Source of the DNA: Desulfovibrio sp.
GTDB lineage: Bacteria; Desulfobacterota; Desulfovibrionia; Desulfovibrionales; Desulfovibrionaceae
Direction: 5' to 3'
Length of the DNA stretch: 64,000 nucleotides
NCBI RefSeq assembly: GCF_014803725.1
Contig: NZ_JAAVBE010000019.1
Span: forward strand, 35,680-99,679
Both the position numbers and the translations under genes were made by a program. The notes beneath the pieces are model-generated. The model ran no database searches. It was given only the letters and a program-made list of their open reading frames with translations, and was not told the DNA's origin. Shown piece after piece: positions 37,756-46,157 of this stretch; position 1 is the first letter of the stretch, and every line of letters begins with the position of its first letter.

Positions 37756-39854
37756 GCCGCCCCCTGAGTGTCGCCGGTGCGCCAGACGCCCGCCGCCACC
37801 GCCTCGGCCACGGCGCTGCAGAGCTGCGCCACGTCTTCCGGGGGCGTGATGTAGGGCGGCATGAGGTAGATGAGCTTCCCGAAAGGCCGTATCCAGACGC
37901 CGCGCTCCACAAAGAAGCGCTGCAGGGCCCGCCCGTTGACCGGCGCCTCCATTTCCACCACGCCGATGGCGCCGAGCACGCGCACGTCGGACACGCCCTC
38001 GAACTGACGGCAGGGCGCGAGCCCATGGGCAAGTTGGCGCTCGAGCGCCGCCACCTGCTCCTGCCAGTGACCTTCCTCGAGTATGTCCAGCGAGGCGCCC
38101 GCCACCGCGCAGGCCAGCGGATTGCCCATGAAGGTGGGCCCGTGCATGAAGACGCGGCCCTCGCGGCAGATGTCTTCGGCCACGGCGGCCGTGCAGGCGG
38201 TGGCCGCCAGGGTCAGCACGCCGCCTGTGAGCGCCTTGCCGCAACAGAGGATATCCGGGGTGACGCCGGCCCACTCCGCGGCGAAGAAACGGCCCGTGCG
38301 GCCAAAGCCCGTGGCGATCTCGTCGAAAATGAGCAGCGCGCCGGCCTTGCGGCAGAGATCGGCAAGCCCCCGCAGATAGTCAGGATGGTAGAACCACATG
38401 CCGCCGGCGCCCTGCACCACGGGCTCGAGGATGACGGCCGCTATCTCGTCGCCATGCCCGGCAAAAATGCGGCGCGCGTCGGAAAGCGCGCTTTCCGCAA
38501 AGGGCGCGTCAAAGCGGCAGGCCGGGCGCTCCATGAAGAGCTGCTGCGGCACGAGGCCGGCAAAAAGGCTGTGCATGCCCGTCACCGGGTCGCAGACGGA
38601 CATGGCCCCCAGCGTGTCGCCATGATAGCCGCCGCGCGGCGCGAGAAAACGGGTGCGCCGCCGCTCCCCCCTGCCCTGCTGGCACTGGAGGGCCATCTTG
38701 AGGGCCACCTCCACGGCCACGGAGCCGGAATCGGCGAAGAAGAGCCGCACGAGGCCGGGCGGCATGGCGGCGAGCAGCCGTTCCCCCAGCGTGACCGCCG
38801 GCGCATGCGTGAGCCCGCCGAACATCACATGCGGCATACGGGCGGCCTGAGCGCGCAGGGCGGCGGTGAGGCGCGGGTGGTTATAGCCGTGCACGGCGGC
38901 CCACCACGAAGACATGCCGTCAATGAGTTCGCGGCCATCGGCGAGGACGATGCGGTTCTCATGGCTCAGGGCCGCGGTCTCCAGCGGGGGCAGGCGCGTG
39001 GCCGAGGCATAGGGATGCCAGAGCGCGGCATGGTCGCGCGCCTCCATGTCGCCGGCCTTTCCCGCATCCGGCGCCTTCACCGCCTCATACAGCGCCCGCG
39101 CCAGCGGCAGGAGGGCCCGGGCTATGCGTTCCCAGCCCTGCGGGGCGGAAAGTTCCGCCTGCGGTACGGGGCAGAGCACGGCGCCGGGCCAGTCCTGAGC
39201 CAGCCGCGCGCGCAAAAAGCGGATATTATCTTCCAGGATGCGCGCCCCGCTGGCCTCGCGCAGCTCGCGGGGCGGTTCCACCACGGCGAGCCCGGCCAGC
39301 GCAAGCCCGCGCCCTTGCAAGGCCGCCAGTGACAGCAGGGCATGGTTCAGCGCGCCCAGCTCGTTGCGAACGACGAGGACCACCGGCGCGCCCACCCGGG
39401 CCATGAGGTCAAGCATGGCCTCGCGCGCATTGAGCGGCGCCAGCAGGCCGCCGGCGGCCTCCAGAAGCAACAGTTCGGCGGGCGGCGACACACGCGTCCA
39501 GTGCTCGCGGATGCCACGCGCAAGGCCGGCAGCGTCCAGCACAGCGCCCTCTTCGGAAGCCGCCAAAAAGGGCGAGGCCGGGAGGGCAAAGGTACGCAGT
39601 ACCGCGGCCGGCGCCAGAGCGCCACCGGGCAGGTCGGCCACGGCCGCCGCATAGACCGCGGCATCGCCGGCGAGGGGCGCGCCGGGCGACGTATCCACAG
39701 GCGCCACGCCGGTCTGCAACGGCTTGACCGCCTGCGCCGCCACGCCGAGGCCGCGCAACGCACGCAAAAGGCCGGCCGTGACCACCGTCTTCCCCACATC
39801 CGTGCCCGCACCGGCCACAAAGACGGCACGCAAGGGCGCCTCGCGCTCAGGCAT
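37752..39854 (-). CDS. bioDA: fused dethiobiotin synthetase (BioD) - DAPA aminotransferase (BioA)
   Basis: N-terminal VFVAGAGTDVGKTVVTAGLLRAL...KPLQTG; C-terminal LWHPYASATRLPP, GMSSWWAAVHGYNHPRL, LIFDEIATGFGRTG. Confidence 0.92.
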   Translation of the reverse strand: MPEREAPLRAVFVAGAGTDVGKTVVTAGLLRALRGLGVAAQAVKPLQTGVAPVDTSPGAPLAGDAAVYAAAVADLPGGALAPAAVLRTFALPASPFLAASEEGAVLDAAGLARGIREHWTRVSPPAELLLLEAAGGLLAPLNAREAMLDLMARVGAPVVLVVRNELGALNHALLSLAALQGRGLALAGLAVVEPPRELREASGARILEDNIRFLRARLAQDWPGAVLCPVPQAELSAPQGWERIARALLPLARALYEAVKAPDAGKAGDMEARDHAALWHPYASATRLPPLETAALSHENRIVLADGRELIDGMSSWWAAVHGYNHPRLTAALRAQAARMPHVMFGGLTHAPAVTLGERLLAAMPPGLVRLFFADSGSVAVEVALKMALQCQQGRGERRRTRFLAPRGGYHGDTLGAMSVCDPVTGMHSLFAGLVPQQLFMERPACRFDAPFAESALSDARRIFAGHGDEIAAVILEPVVQGAGGMWFYHPDYLRGLADLCRKAGALLIFDEIATGFGRTGRFFAAEWAGVTPDILCCGKALTGGVLTLAATACTAAVAEDICREGRVFMHGPTFMGNPLACAVAGASLDILEEGHWQEQVAALERQLAHGLAPCRQFEGVSDVRVLGAIGVVEMEAPVNGRALQRFFVERGVWIRPFGKLIYLMPPYITPPEDVAQLCSAVAEAVAAGVWRTGDTQGAA

Positions 39855-40788
39855 GCTGAGGCACCTCCATGCCGCAGGCGGCGATCAGGGCCAGATCATC
39901 CTTGAGCGATTCACCGCTGGTGGTGAGGTAATCGCCGGTCATGAGCGCATTGGCGCCCGCGGTGAATATCTCGCCCTGACGGCGCCCGAGCACCAGCGGG
40001 CGCCCGCCGCAGATGCGGAGCGCCGCCCCGGGCAGGATATGCCGGAAGACCGCAATGATGCGCAGGGCCTCCTCCGCTGTGAGCGGTTCCTGCCGGGCGA
40101 GCGGCGTGCCCGCCTGCGGATGGAGAAAATTGAGCGGCACATGCCTCACACCCAGTTCGCGCAGGGTGAAGGCCAGGCTGATGCGGTCCTCCCACGTTTC
40201 CCCAAGGCCGAAAATGCCCCCGCAACAGAGGCTGAGGCCCGCGGCCTGCGCGCGGCGCGCCGTATCGCGCCTCTGCTTCCAGCGCTGGGTGGAGCAGACC
40301 TGCGGATAGTAGCCGGCCGAGGTCTCAAGGTTGTGGTGGTAGCGCGTGATGCCGCAAGCGGCGACGCGTGCCATGCGTTCGTCGTCCAGCCGCCCGAAGG
40401 AGGCGCAAAGCCGCCCGCGCACGGCGGCGGGCAACGCTGTCACGAGCCTGAGCACGCGCTCGAAATCCTCACCGTCCAGCGCGCCGCCGCTCGCCACAAG
40501 GCCGATGCGGCGCACCGGTGTTTCCGCCAGTGCGAGGATGCGCTCGCGCAACACAGCATCCTTGAGCAGCGGAAAGCCGGCCTGCGGCACGGGATTATGC
40601 CGGCTTTGGGCGCAAAAATGGCAATCCATGCCACAATGGCCGCTGCGGATATTGATGATGGCGCACAGATGCACCGAATGCCCGCTGGCTTCGCGCCGAA
40701 GCTGCTCCGCGCGGGAAAAGAGTTCCGCATCGGGCAACGAGAGCAGTTCCAGCGCTTCCTCAGGGGACGTGACGGAGAAAGAAACCAT
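39847..40788 (-). CDS. bioB: biotin synthase
   Basis: CGMDCHFCAQSRHN radical SAM motif, YHHNLETSAGYYPQVCSTQRW. Confidence 0.93.
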   Translation of the reverse strand: MVSFSVTSPEEALELLSLPDAELFSRAEQLRREASGHSVHLCAIINIRSGHCGMDCHFCAQSRHNPVPQAGFPLLKDAVLRERILALAETPVRRIGLVASGGALDGEDFERVLRLVTALPAAVRGRLCASFGRLDDERMARVAACGITRYHHNLETSAGYYPQVCSTQRWKQRRDTARRAQAAGLSLCCGGIFGLGETWEDRISLAFTLRELGVRHVPLNFLHPQAGTPLARQEPLTAEEALRIIAVFRHILPGAALRICGGRPLVLGRRQGEIFTAGANALMTGDYLTTSGESLKDDLALIAACGMEVPQHA

Positions 40789-40883
40789 GCAGTATCCAGG
40801 GATGCAACTCTGCAATAAGCGGAAAACCTGACCGGCGGCTTTCCCCGGCGCCCCTGCTGGAAGCGGCGGGGAAGCCCCGAAAA

Positions 40884-40910
40884 CGAAAAAGCCCGCCGTG
40901 GGGCGGGCTT
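40884..40910 (-). terminator. intrinsic terminator of mucR-like gene
   Basis: AAGCCCGCC...GGCGGGCTT stem, TTTTT on minus strand. Confidence 0.85.
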
Positions 40911-40921
40911 GCCGATGTATC

Positions 40922-41320
40922 CTAGCTGGCCTTGCGGCGCTTTTCCCACAGCTTCATGTCTTTCATCTTCTTGCGGCGTTCCCGCTGGAGCGACTTGCAC
41001 ACGAGGGGCGTGTCTTTCTTCAGGCCCCACTTTTCGCGGTAGGCCGCGCTGTCGAGTCCGTGGCTCGCCAGGTGGCGGCGGGTGAGGATCTTGAAGCTCT
41101 TGCCGCATTCAAGGCAGGTGACGGACTTTTCCTTGATGGACTTGCGGGCTTCCTGGGCCATTTCCGCACAGTCCATCTCATCGGGGACGACATCTTCCGC
41201 AATGGCGCGGATGCCGGCAGCGAGCTTCTGGATATAGGCCGTGATTTCCTCTTCGCTCATGATACGCACACCGGCCTGGGCACGCGCAATTTCAAGCGCT
41301 TCTTTCAGATAATCGTCCAT
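40922..41320 (-). CDS. MucR/Ros family zinc-finger transcriptional regulator
   Basis: VTCLECGKSFKILTRRHLASHGLDSAAYREKWGLKKDTPLV. Confidence 0.9.
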   Translation of the reverse strand: MDDYLKEALEIARAQAGVRIMSEEEITAYIQKLAAGIRAIAEDVVPDEMDCAEMAQEARKSIKEKSVTCLECGKSFKILTRRHLASHGLDSAAYREKWGLKKDTPLVCKSLQRERRKKMKDMKLWEKRRKAS

Positions 41321-41826
41321 GGTGATCACCTCAGTCTTTAAAAGGAAAAAACGATGTGCGGCAACCTGAGCACGGAAAAACGACATGTCTCTGACAACCG
41401 CGCGGGCATGATTTACCACTCGACACGGAAGAGGCTACACAACCTTCCCCGCAGCGTCAATACTTCTCTCTGACTTTCAGGAAAAATATTTGACGGATGA
41501 AGTATGGAGGACGCCATACTGGAATTTTTCGGCCGCGCTGCACAGCAGAGCACTTCCGTTTCGTTCATTGGGACAGTGCGGAGCGGCACCTTTTTTAGCA
41601 GGTGATAACGAGCAGGCGTCCTCATCGGGAACATCCCGGGATGTGCAGGCCGTCACGCTCCCGGACAGAAACTCAAATCCTGACGGAACGAGCCACACCA
41701 AGTCCAACCTCTTCCATAAGTAGTGATACTGTGCAGCTGGCCCGCACAACGGCACATGCATTGAATAAAAAACTCTATATAGAAAATATTTCAACCGATA
41801 CAAAACAGGTGCGCCCCGGCGCCCCT

Positions 41827-44800
41827 TTATGCCACCGCGTTCTGCTCGCCAGTGGCCCAGGCAGCGAGGGCGCGGGTGAGTTCCGGCCCGGGGCGCACCT
41901 TGAGGGCGTCGCCCAGCCGCAGGTGGCAGTGGCAACCGTCCAGGCAGACCACAGCCCGGGCTTCCACCTCGCCGGCATGGCTCTCGAGGATATTGCGCAG
42001 GGCGAGGATGTCCGCCCGGCCGAGCCTGTGCGCGGGGATTTCCACCTCGATGGGCGAATCGCTCTCGGCGCAGACATCGGCGAGCAGCCGGACCCGCTGG
42101 CCGAGCAGCTTGCATTCCTGGGCCGGCGCCTCCGCCTCGTCCTCCATCTCAGGATTTTCGCTGTTGGTCTCGCCCTGGCTCTCCAGGCGCGCGGTGAGGC
42201 AGAGCGGCTGTTCGCTTTTGATGAGCTCACGTGCCTCGGCGTAATCCCTGGGGAAGAAGGTCACTTCCGCATGGCCGGTGAAGTCCTCCACGGCCACGAA
42301 GGCCATGCGGTCGCCGCGCTTGGTGACGACCTCGCGCACGCTGGTCACGAGGACGGCGCAGTTGACGCGCGCGCCGGCAAACAGCTCGTGCAGGGCCTCG
42401 AGCGTGGTGAGCCCGAGGCGCGGTATCTCGCTGTGGAAGGGCTGGAGCGGGTGGCTCGTGAGGAAAAAGCCCAGGGCCTCCTTTTCCGCCTTGAGCTTGA
42501 GGTCATCGGCCATTTCCGGAAGCGCCGCCTCCGGGCAGTCGAGGCCCACCCCGGGGAGCGGCGCGCTTTCCTGCGCGGGCGCCATGGCCAGCAGCGAGAC
42601 CTGGGGCGAATTCATGGCCCTGGCCTTTTTCTGCGCGCGAAGCACCACGAGGTCCAGCGCGGCGAGCATGGCCGCACGCGGCACGCCGAAGCAGTCGCAG
42701 GCGCCGCCCTTGATGAGCGATTCCAGCACGCGCTTCGTCACCTTGCGCAGGCTCACCCGGCAGGCGAGGTCAAAGAGCGAGCCGTAGGCGCCGCCCTCGC
42801 GGCGCGCCTCGATAATCTCGCGGATGGCCTCGTCGCCCACGTTCTTGATGCCGCCGAGGCCGAAGACGACCGAGCCCTCCCGCGCGGAGAACTCGCGCTC
42901 GCTCTCGTTCACCGAGGGCTGGCGCACCTCGATGCCCATGTCCTTGCAGGCGGCCACATACTTGAGCAATTTGTCCTGGTTGCCCATTTCCGAGGTGAGC
43001 AGGGCGGCCATGAATTCCACCTTGTGGTGGACCTTGAGCCACGCCGTGAAATAGGAAATGAGCGCATAGGCCGCCGAATGGGACTTGTTGAAGCCGTATT
43101 CGGCGAACTTTTCCATGAGGTCGAAGATCTCGTTGGCCTTTTCTGCCGGGATGCCGTTCTTCTCCGCGCCGGCTACGAAGGTCACGCGCTCGCGGGCCAT
43201 GGCCTCGGGCTTTTTCTTGCCCATGGCCCGGCGCAGCAGGTCCGCCCCGCCCAGCGTGTAACTGGCGATGATCTGGGCGATCTGCATGACCTGTTCCTGA
43301 TAGACGATGACCCCGTACGTGTCGCGCAGGCACTCCCCGAGCGAGTCATGCGGATAGACCACGGGCACCTGGCCGTGCTTGCGCTTGATGAACTCGTCCA
43401 CCATGCCCGAGCCCAGCGGCCCCGGCCGGTAGAGGGCCAGCATGGCGATGATGTCCTCGAAGCAGGTGGGCCTGAGCATGCGCAGGTACTGGCGCATGCC
43501 CGAGCTTTCCACCTGGAAGATGCCGTCCGTGTCGCCGCGGGCGTAGAGCTCGTAAGTGGGGGCGTCGGTGAGCGGCAGCGTGTCGAGGTCCGGCGGCTCG
43601 GCGCCCTGGCGCGCGATGTTGTCCAGCGTGTCCTGGATGAGGGTCATGGTCTTGAGGCCCAGGAAGTCGAACTTGACGAGGCCGGCCTTCTCGGTCATGG
43701 GGCCGTCGAACTGGGTCACGAGTTCGCCGCGCTTGCCAAGATAGAGCGGCAGATACTCCTCCATGGGCCTGTCCGACACCACAAGGCCCGCCGCATGCGT
43801 GGAGGCGTGGCGCGCCAGCCCCTCCAGCCTTTTGGCCGTGTCGAGCAGGCGGCGCACCTGTTCGTCCTCCTCCCGCAGGCGACGCAACTCCGGCTCTTCC
43901 TCCAAGGCCCTGTCGATGGTCATCTTCAGGCTTTCGGGCACCAGCTTGGCGATGCGGTCGGTCTCCGCAAAGCTCATGCCGAGCGCCCGGCCCACGTCGC
44001 GCACCACGCCGCGCGCCTTCATGGTGCCGAAGGTGGTGATCTGCGCGACGGAGCCCTCGCCGTAGGTCTCCACCATATGCTTGATGACATCGCCGCGGCG
44101 GCGCTCGCAGAAGTCCACGTCGATATCGGGCAGCGAGACGCGCTCGATATTCAGGAAGCGCTCGAAAAGCAGGTTGTAAGGTAAGGGGTCGAGGTTGGTG
44201 ATCTTGAGCGCCCAGGCCACCAGCGAGCCCGCGGCCGAGCCGCGCCCGGGCCCCACGGGGATGGCGTGGTTCTTGGCCCAGTTGATGAATTCCTGCACGA
44301 TGAGGAAATAGCCCGGGAAGCCCATTTCGAGGATGACCGCTATCTCGTGCTGGAGGCGTTCGCGGTAGCGCTCTGGGTCGATATGGGCGCGGTCGGGGTG
44401 GGCCTCGAGGCGCTTTTCCAGCCCCTCCTCGGCGAGCCGCCGAAACTCGGATTCCATGCTCGCACCCTCGGGCAGGGGATAGACCGGGAAATAATGGTGC
44501 CCGAAATCCAGCTCCACGTTGCACGATTCCGCAATGCGCGCCGTATTGGCCAGCGCCTCGGGCACATGGCTGAAGGCGCGCTCCATCTCTTCCGCGGTCT
44601 TGTAATAGAGCTCGCGCGTCTCGAAGCGCATGCGCCGGGGGTCGTCCATGGTGGTCTGCGTCTGGATGCAGAGCAACACTTCATGGGCGTCGGCGTCCCC
44701 GGCCTCGAGATAGTGGCAGTCATTGGTGGCGACGAGCGGCAGGCGCGCGCTTTCGGCAAGCTCCATGAGGGCCGTGTTGACGCGCTCCTGCTCGGGGAGG

Positions 44801-45330
44801 CCGTTGGACTGGAGCTCAAGATAAAAACGGCCCGGATAGATGGCGGCGTATTCGTCGGCAAGGGCGCGGGCCTTGTCCATGTCATCGGCGAGGATGGCGC
44901 GCGGTATCTCGCCGGCGATGCAGGCCGAAAGGCACACCAGCCCCTCGGAATATTTGCGCAGTTGCGCCTTGTCCACCCGGGGCTTGTAGTAGAAGCCCTC
45001 AAGAAAGCCGTGGCTCACGAGCTTGACGAGATTGTGGTAACCCGTGTCGTTCTGGGCCAGCAGGATGAGGTGGTTGCGCAGCTTGCCGGTCTCGGGCGAC
45101 CTGTCCGTGTGGTCGGCGCAGGTATAGACCTCGCAGCCGAGGATGGGCTTGAGGCCGAAATCCTTGCAGGCGGAGTAGAAATAGGCCGCCCCGAAGAGAT
45201 TGCCGTGGTCCGTGATGGCGCAGGCGTCCATGCCGTTGTCCTTGGCGCGGGCGCAGAGATCCCGGATGCGGATGGCGCCGTCGAGAAGGCTGTATTCCGT
45301 ATGGCAATGAAGATGAACAAAGTCGGACAT
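41827..45330 (-). CDS. dnaE: DNA polymerase III subunit alpha
   Basis: N-terminal PHP (FVHLHCHTEYSLLDGA), VGPGRGSAAGSLVAW, LPDIDVDFCERRR. Confidence 0.96.
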   Translation of the reverse strand: MSDFVHLHCHTEYSLLDGAIRIRDLCARAKDNGMDACAITDHGNLFGAAYFYSACKDFGLKPILGCEVYTCADHTDRSPETGKLRNHLILLAQNDTGYHNLVKLVSHGFLEGFYYKPRVDKAQLRKYSEGLVCLSACIAGEIPRAILADDMDKARALADEYAAIYPGRFYLELQSNGLPEQERVNTALMELAESARLPLVATNDCHYLEAGDADAHEVLLCIQTQTTMDDPRRMRFETRELYYKTAEEMERAFSHVPEALANTARIAESCNVELDFGHHYFPVYPLPEGASMESEFRRLAEEGLEKRLEAHPDRAHIDPERYRERLQHEIAVILEMGFPGYFLIVQEFINWAKNHAIPVGPGRGSAAGSLVAWALKITNLDPLPYNLLFERFLNIERVSLPDIDVDFCERRRGDVIKHMVETYGEGSVAQITTFGTMKARGVVRDVGRALGMSFAETDRIAKLVPESLKMTIDRALEEEPELRRLREEDEQVRRLLDTAKRLEGLARHASTHAAGLVVSDRPMEEYLPLYLGKRGELVTQFDGPMTEKAGLVKFDFLGLKTMTLIQDTLDNIARQGAEPPDLDTLPLTDAPTYELYARGDTDGIFQVESSGMRQYLRMLRPTCFEDIIAMLALYRPGPLGSGMVDEFIKRKHGQVPVVYPHDSLGECLRDTYGVIVYQEQVMQIAQIIASYTLGGADLLRRAMGKKKPEAMARERVTFVAGAEKNGIPAEKANEIFDLMEKFAEYGFNKSHSAAYALISYFTAWLKVHHKVEFMAALLTSEMGNQDKLLKYVAACKDMGIEVRQPSVNESEREFSAREGSVVFGLGGIKNVGDEAIREIIEARREGGAYGSLFDLACRVSLRKVTKRVLESLIKGGACDCFGVPRAAMLAALDLVVLRAQKKARAMNSPQVSLLAMAPAQESAPLPGVGLDCPEAALPEMADDLKLKAEKEALGFFLTSHPLQPFHSEIPRLGLTTLEALHELFAGARVNCAVLVTSVREVVTKRGDRMAFVAVEDFTGHAEVTFFPRDYAEARELIKSEQPLCLTARLESQGETNSENPEMEDEAEAPAQECKLLGQRVRLLADVCAESDSPIEVEIPAHRLGRADILALRNILESHAGEVEARAVVCLDGCHCHLRLGDALKVRPGPELTRALAAWATGEQNAVA

Positions 45331-45384
45331 GGCGGCTCCGGGGCGCTGGCGTGAGGGCGGCCGCGCGGGGCGGCCCCCCTCCTC

Positions 45385-45410
45385 TACTGGGCTACTAGTA
45401 CTGGGCTACT
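45385..45410. repeat. tandem 14-bp duplication at 3' end of lolA
   Basis: TACTGGGCTACT at 45385-45396 and 45399-45410, separated by AG. Confidence 0.9.
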
Positions 45411-46098
45411 TGAAAAGTTCCCGCTCCTCGATGGTGCGGTCGATGCGGTCTTCCACCTCCACGCCGGCCGGTGGCGTGAAGCGGAACTCGGACGGGGCCA
45501 CGCGCGCGTCCGGCCTGAAAGACGTGAACCGCACGTCATTGGCGTTGCCGTAAAAGTCGACGATGTCGGCCCGGCGGATATAGCCGGTCTCCGGCTCCAC
45601 CCAGATGGCCGCCTCCACCATCTGCGGCGTGGGCTCGTGCGGATAGAGCAGAAGCCGCACGAGGCCCCCCTCCCTGCCCGCCACCTTGACGTCGAAATCC
45701 CGGTTCATGGCCGACTGGCCGGTGAGCACCTGGATGATGCTGCGCGAATCCTGCACGAGGTTCGGGGGATAGCGGTAGGCGATGTCCTCGTCGGGCAGAT
45801 AGTCCCAAATCTCCTTGCCGGTCACGACAAGGGTTTCCTCGTGCGGCTTTTCCGTTTGCCAGCGGATAAGCAGGGGCTTCTGAAAAAGCAGGCGCCCCTT
45901 GCGCTTTTCCACCGCGCCGCTTTCCTTGTGGGTGAGTGTCTGCTCGAAGTCCGCTGCAAAGGATTTCAGGGCCTCGTAGCGGGTGCGGATGAGGTCCGCG
46001 TAGCGCACGGCGTCGTCGGCGCAGGCGCCCGGCTGCGCAAGGAGCAGAAGCAGGGCGGCAAGCAGGCCGCCGGCGGCGGTCAGCGTTTTCGTTCGCAT
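45406..46098 (-). CDS. lolA: outer-membrane lipoprotein carrier protein LolA-like
   Basis: Signal peptide; SFAADFEQTLTHKESG...GRLLFQKPLLIRWQTEKP; KEIWDYLPDEDIAYR; adjacent to ftsK. Confidence 0.87.
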   Translation of the reverse strand: MRTKTLTAAGGLLAALLLLLAQPGACADDAVRYADLIRTRYEALKSFAADFEQTLTHKESGAVEKRKGRLLFQKPLLIRWQTEKPHEETLVVTGKEIWDYLPDEDIAYRYPPNLVQDSRSIIQVLTGQSAMNRDFDVKVAGREGGLVRLLLYPHEPTPQMVEAAIWVEPETGYIRRADIVDFYGNANDVRFTSFRPDARVAPSEFRFTPPAGVEVEDRIDRTIEERELFK

Positions 46099-46157
46099 GG
46101 CGCACTCCTTCACGGGTGAAGCATTGGCAGTTTCGGACAAAAGAGCGCCGGGGGCAA

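Noticed and set aside
41640-41705. tRNA-like 3' end (CTCAAATCCTGACGGAACGAGCCACACCA)
   Set aside because: No matching acceptor 5' strand, T-loop lacks TTCRA, no anticodon arm could be drawn on either strand.
41602-44184. 860-aa plus-strand ORF opposite dnaE
   Set aside because: Shadow ORF of dnaE; no recognisable motif or start context.
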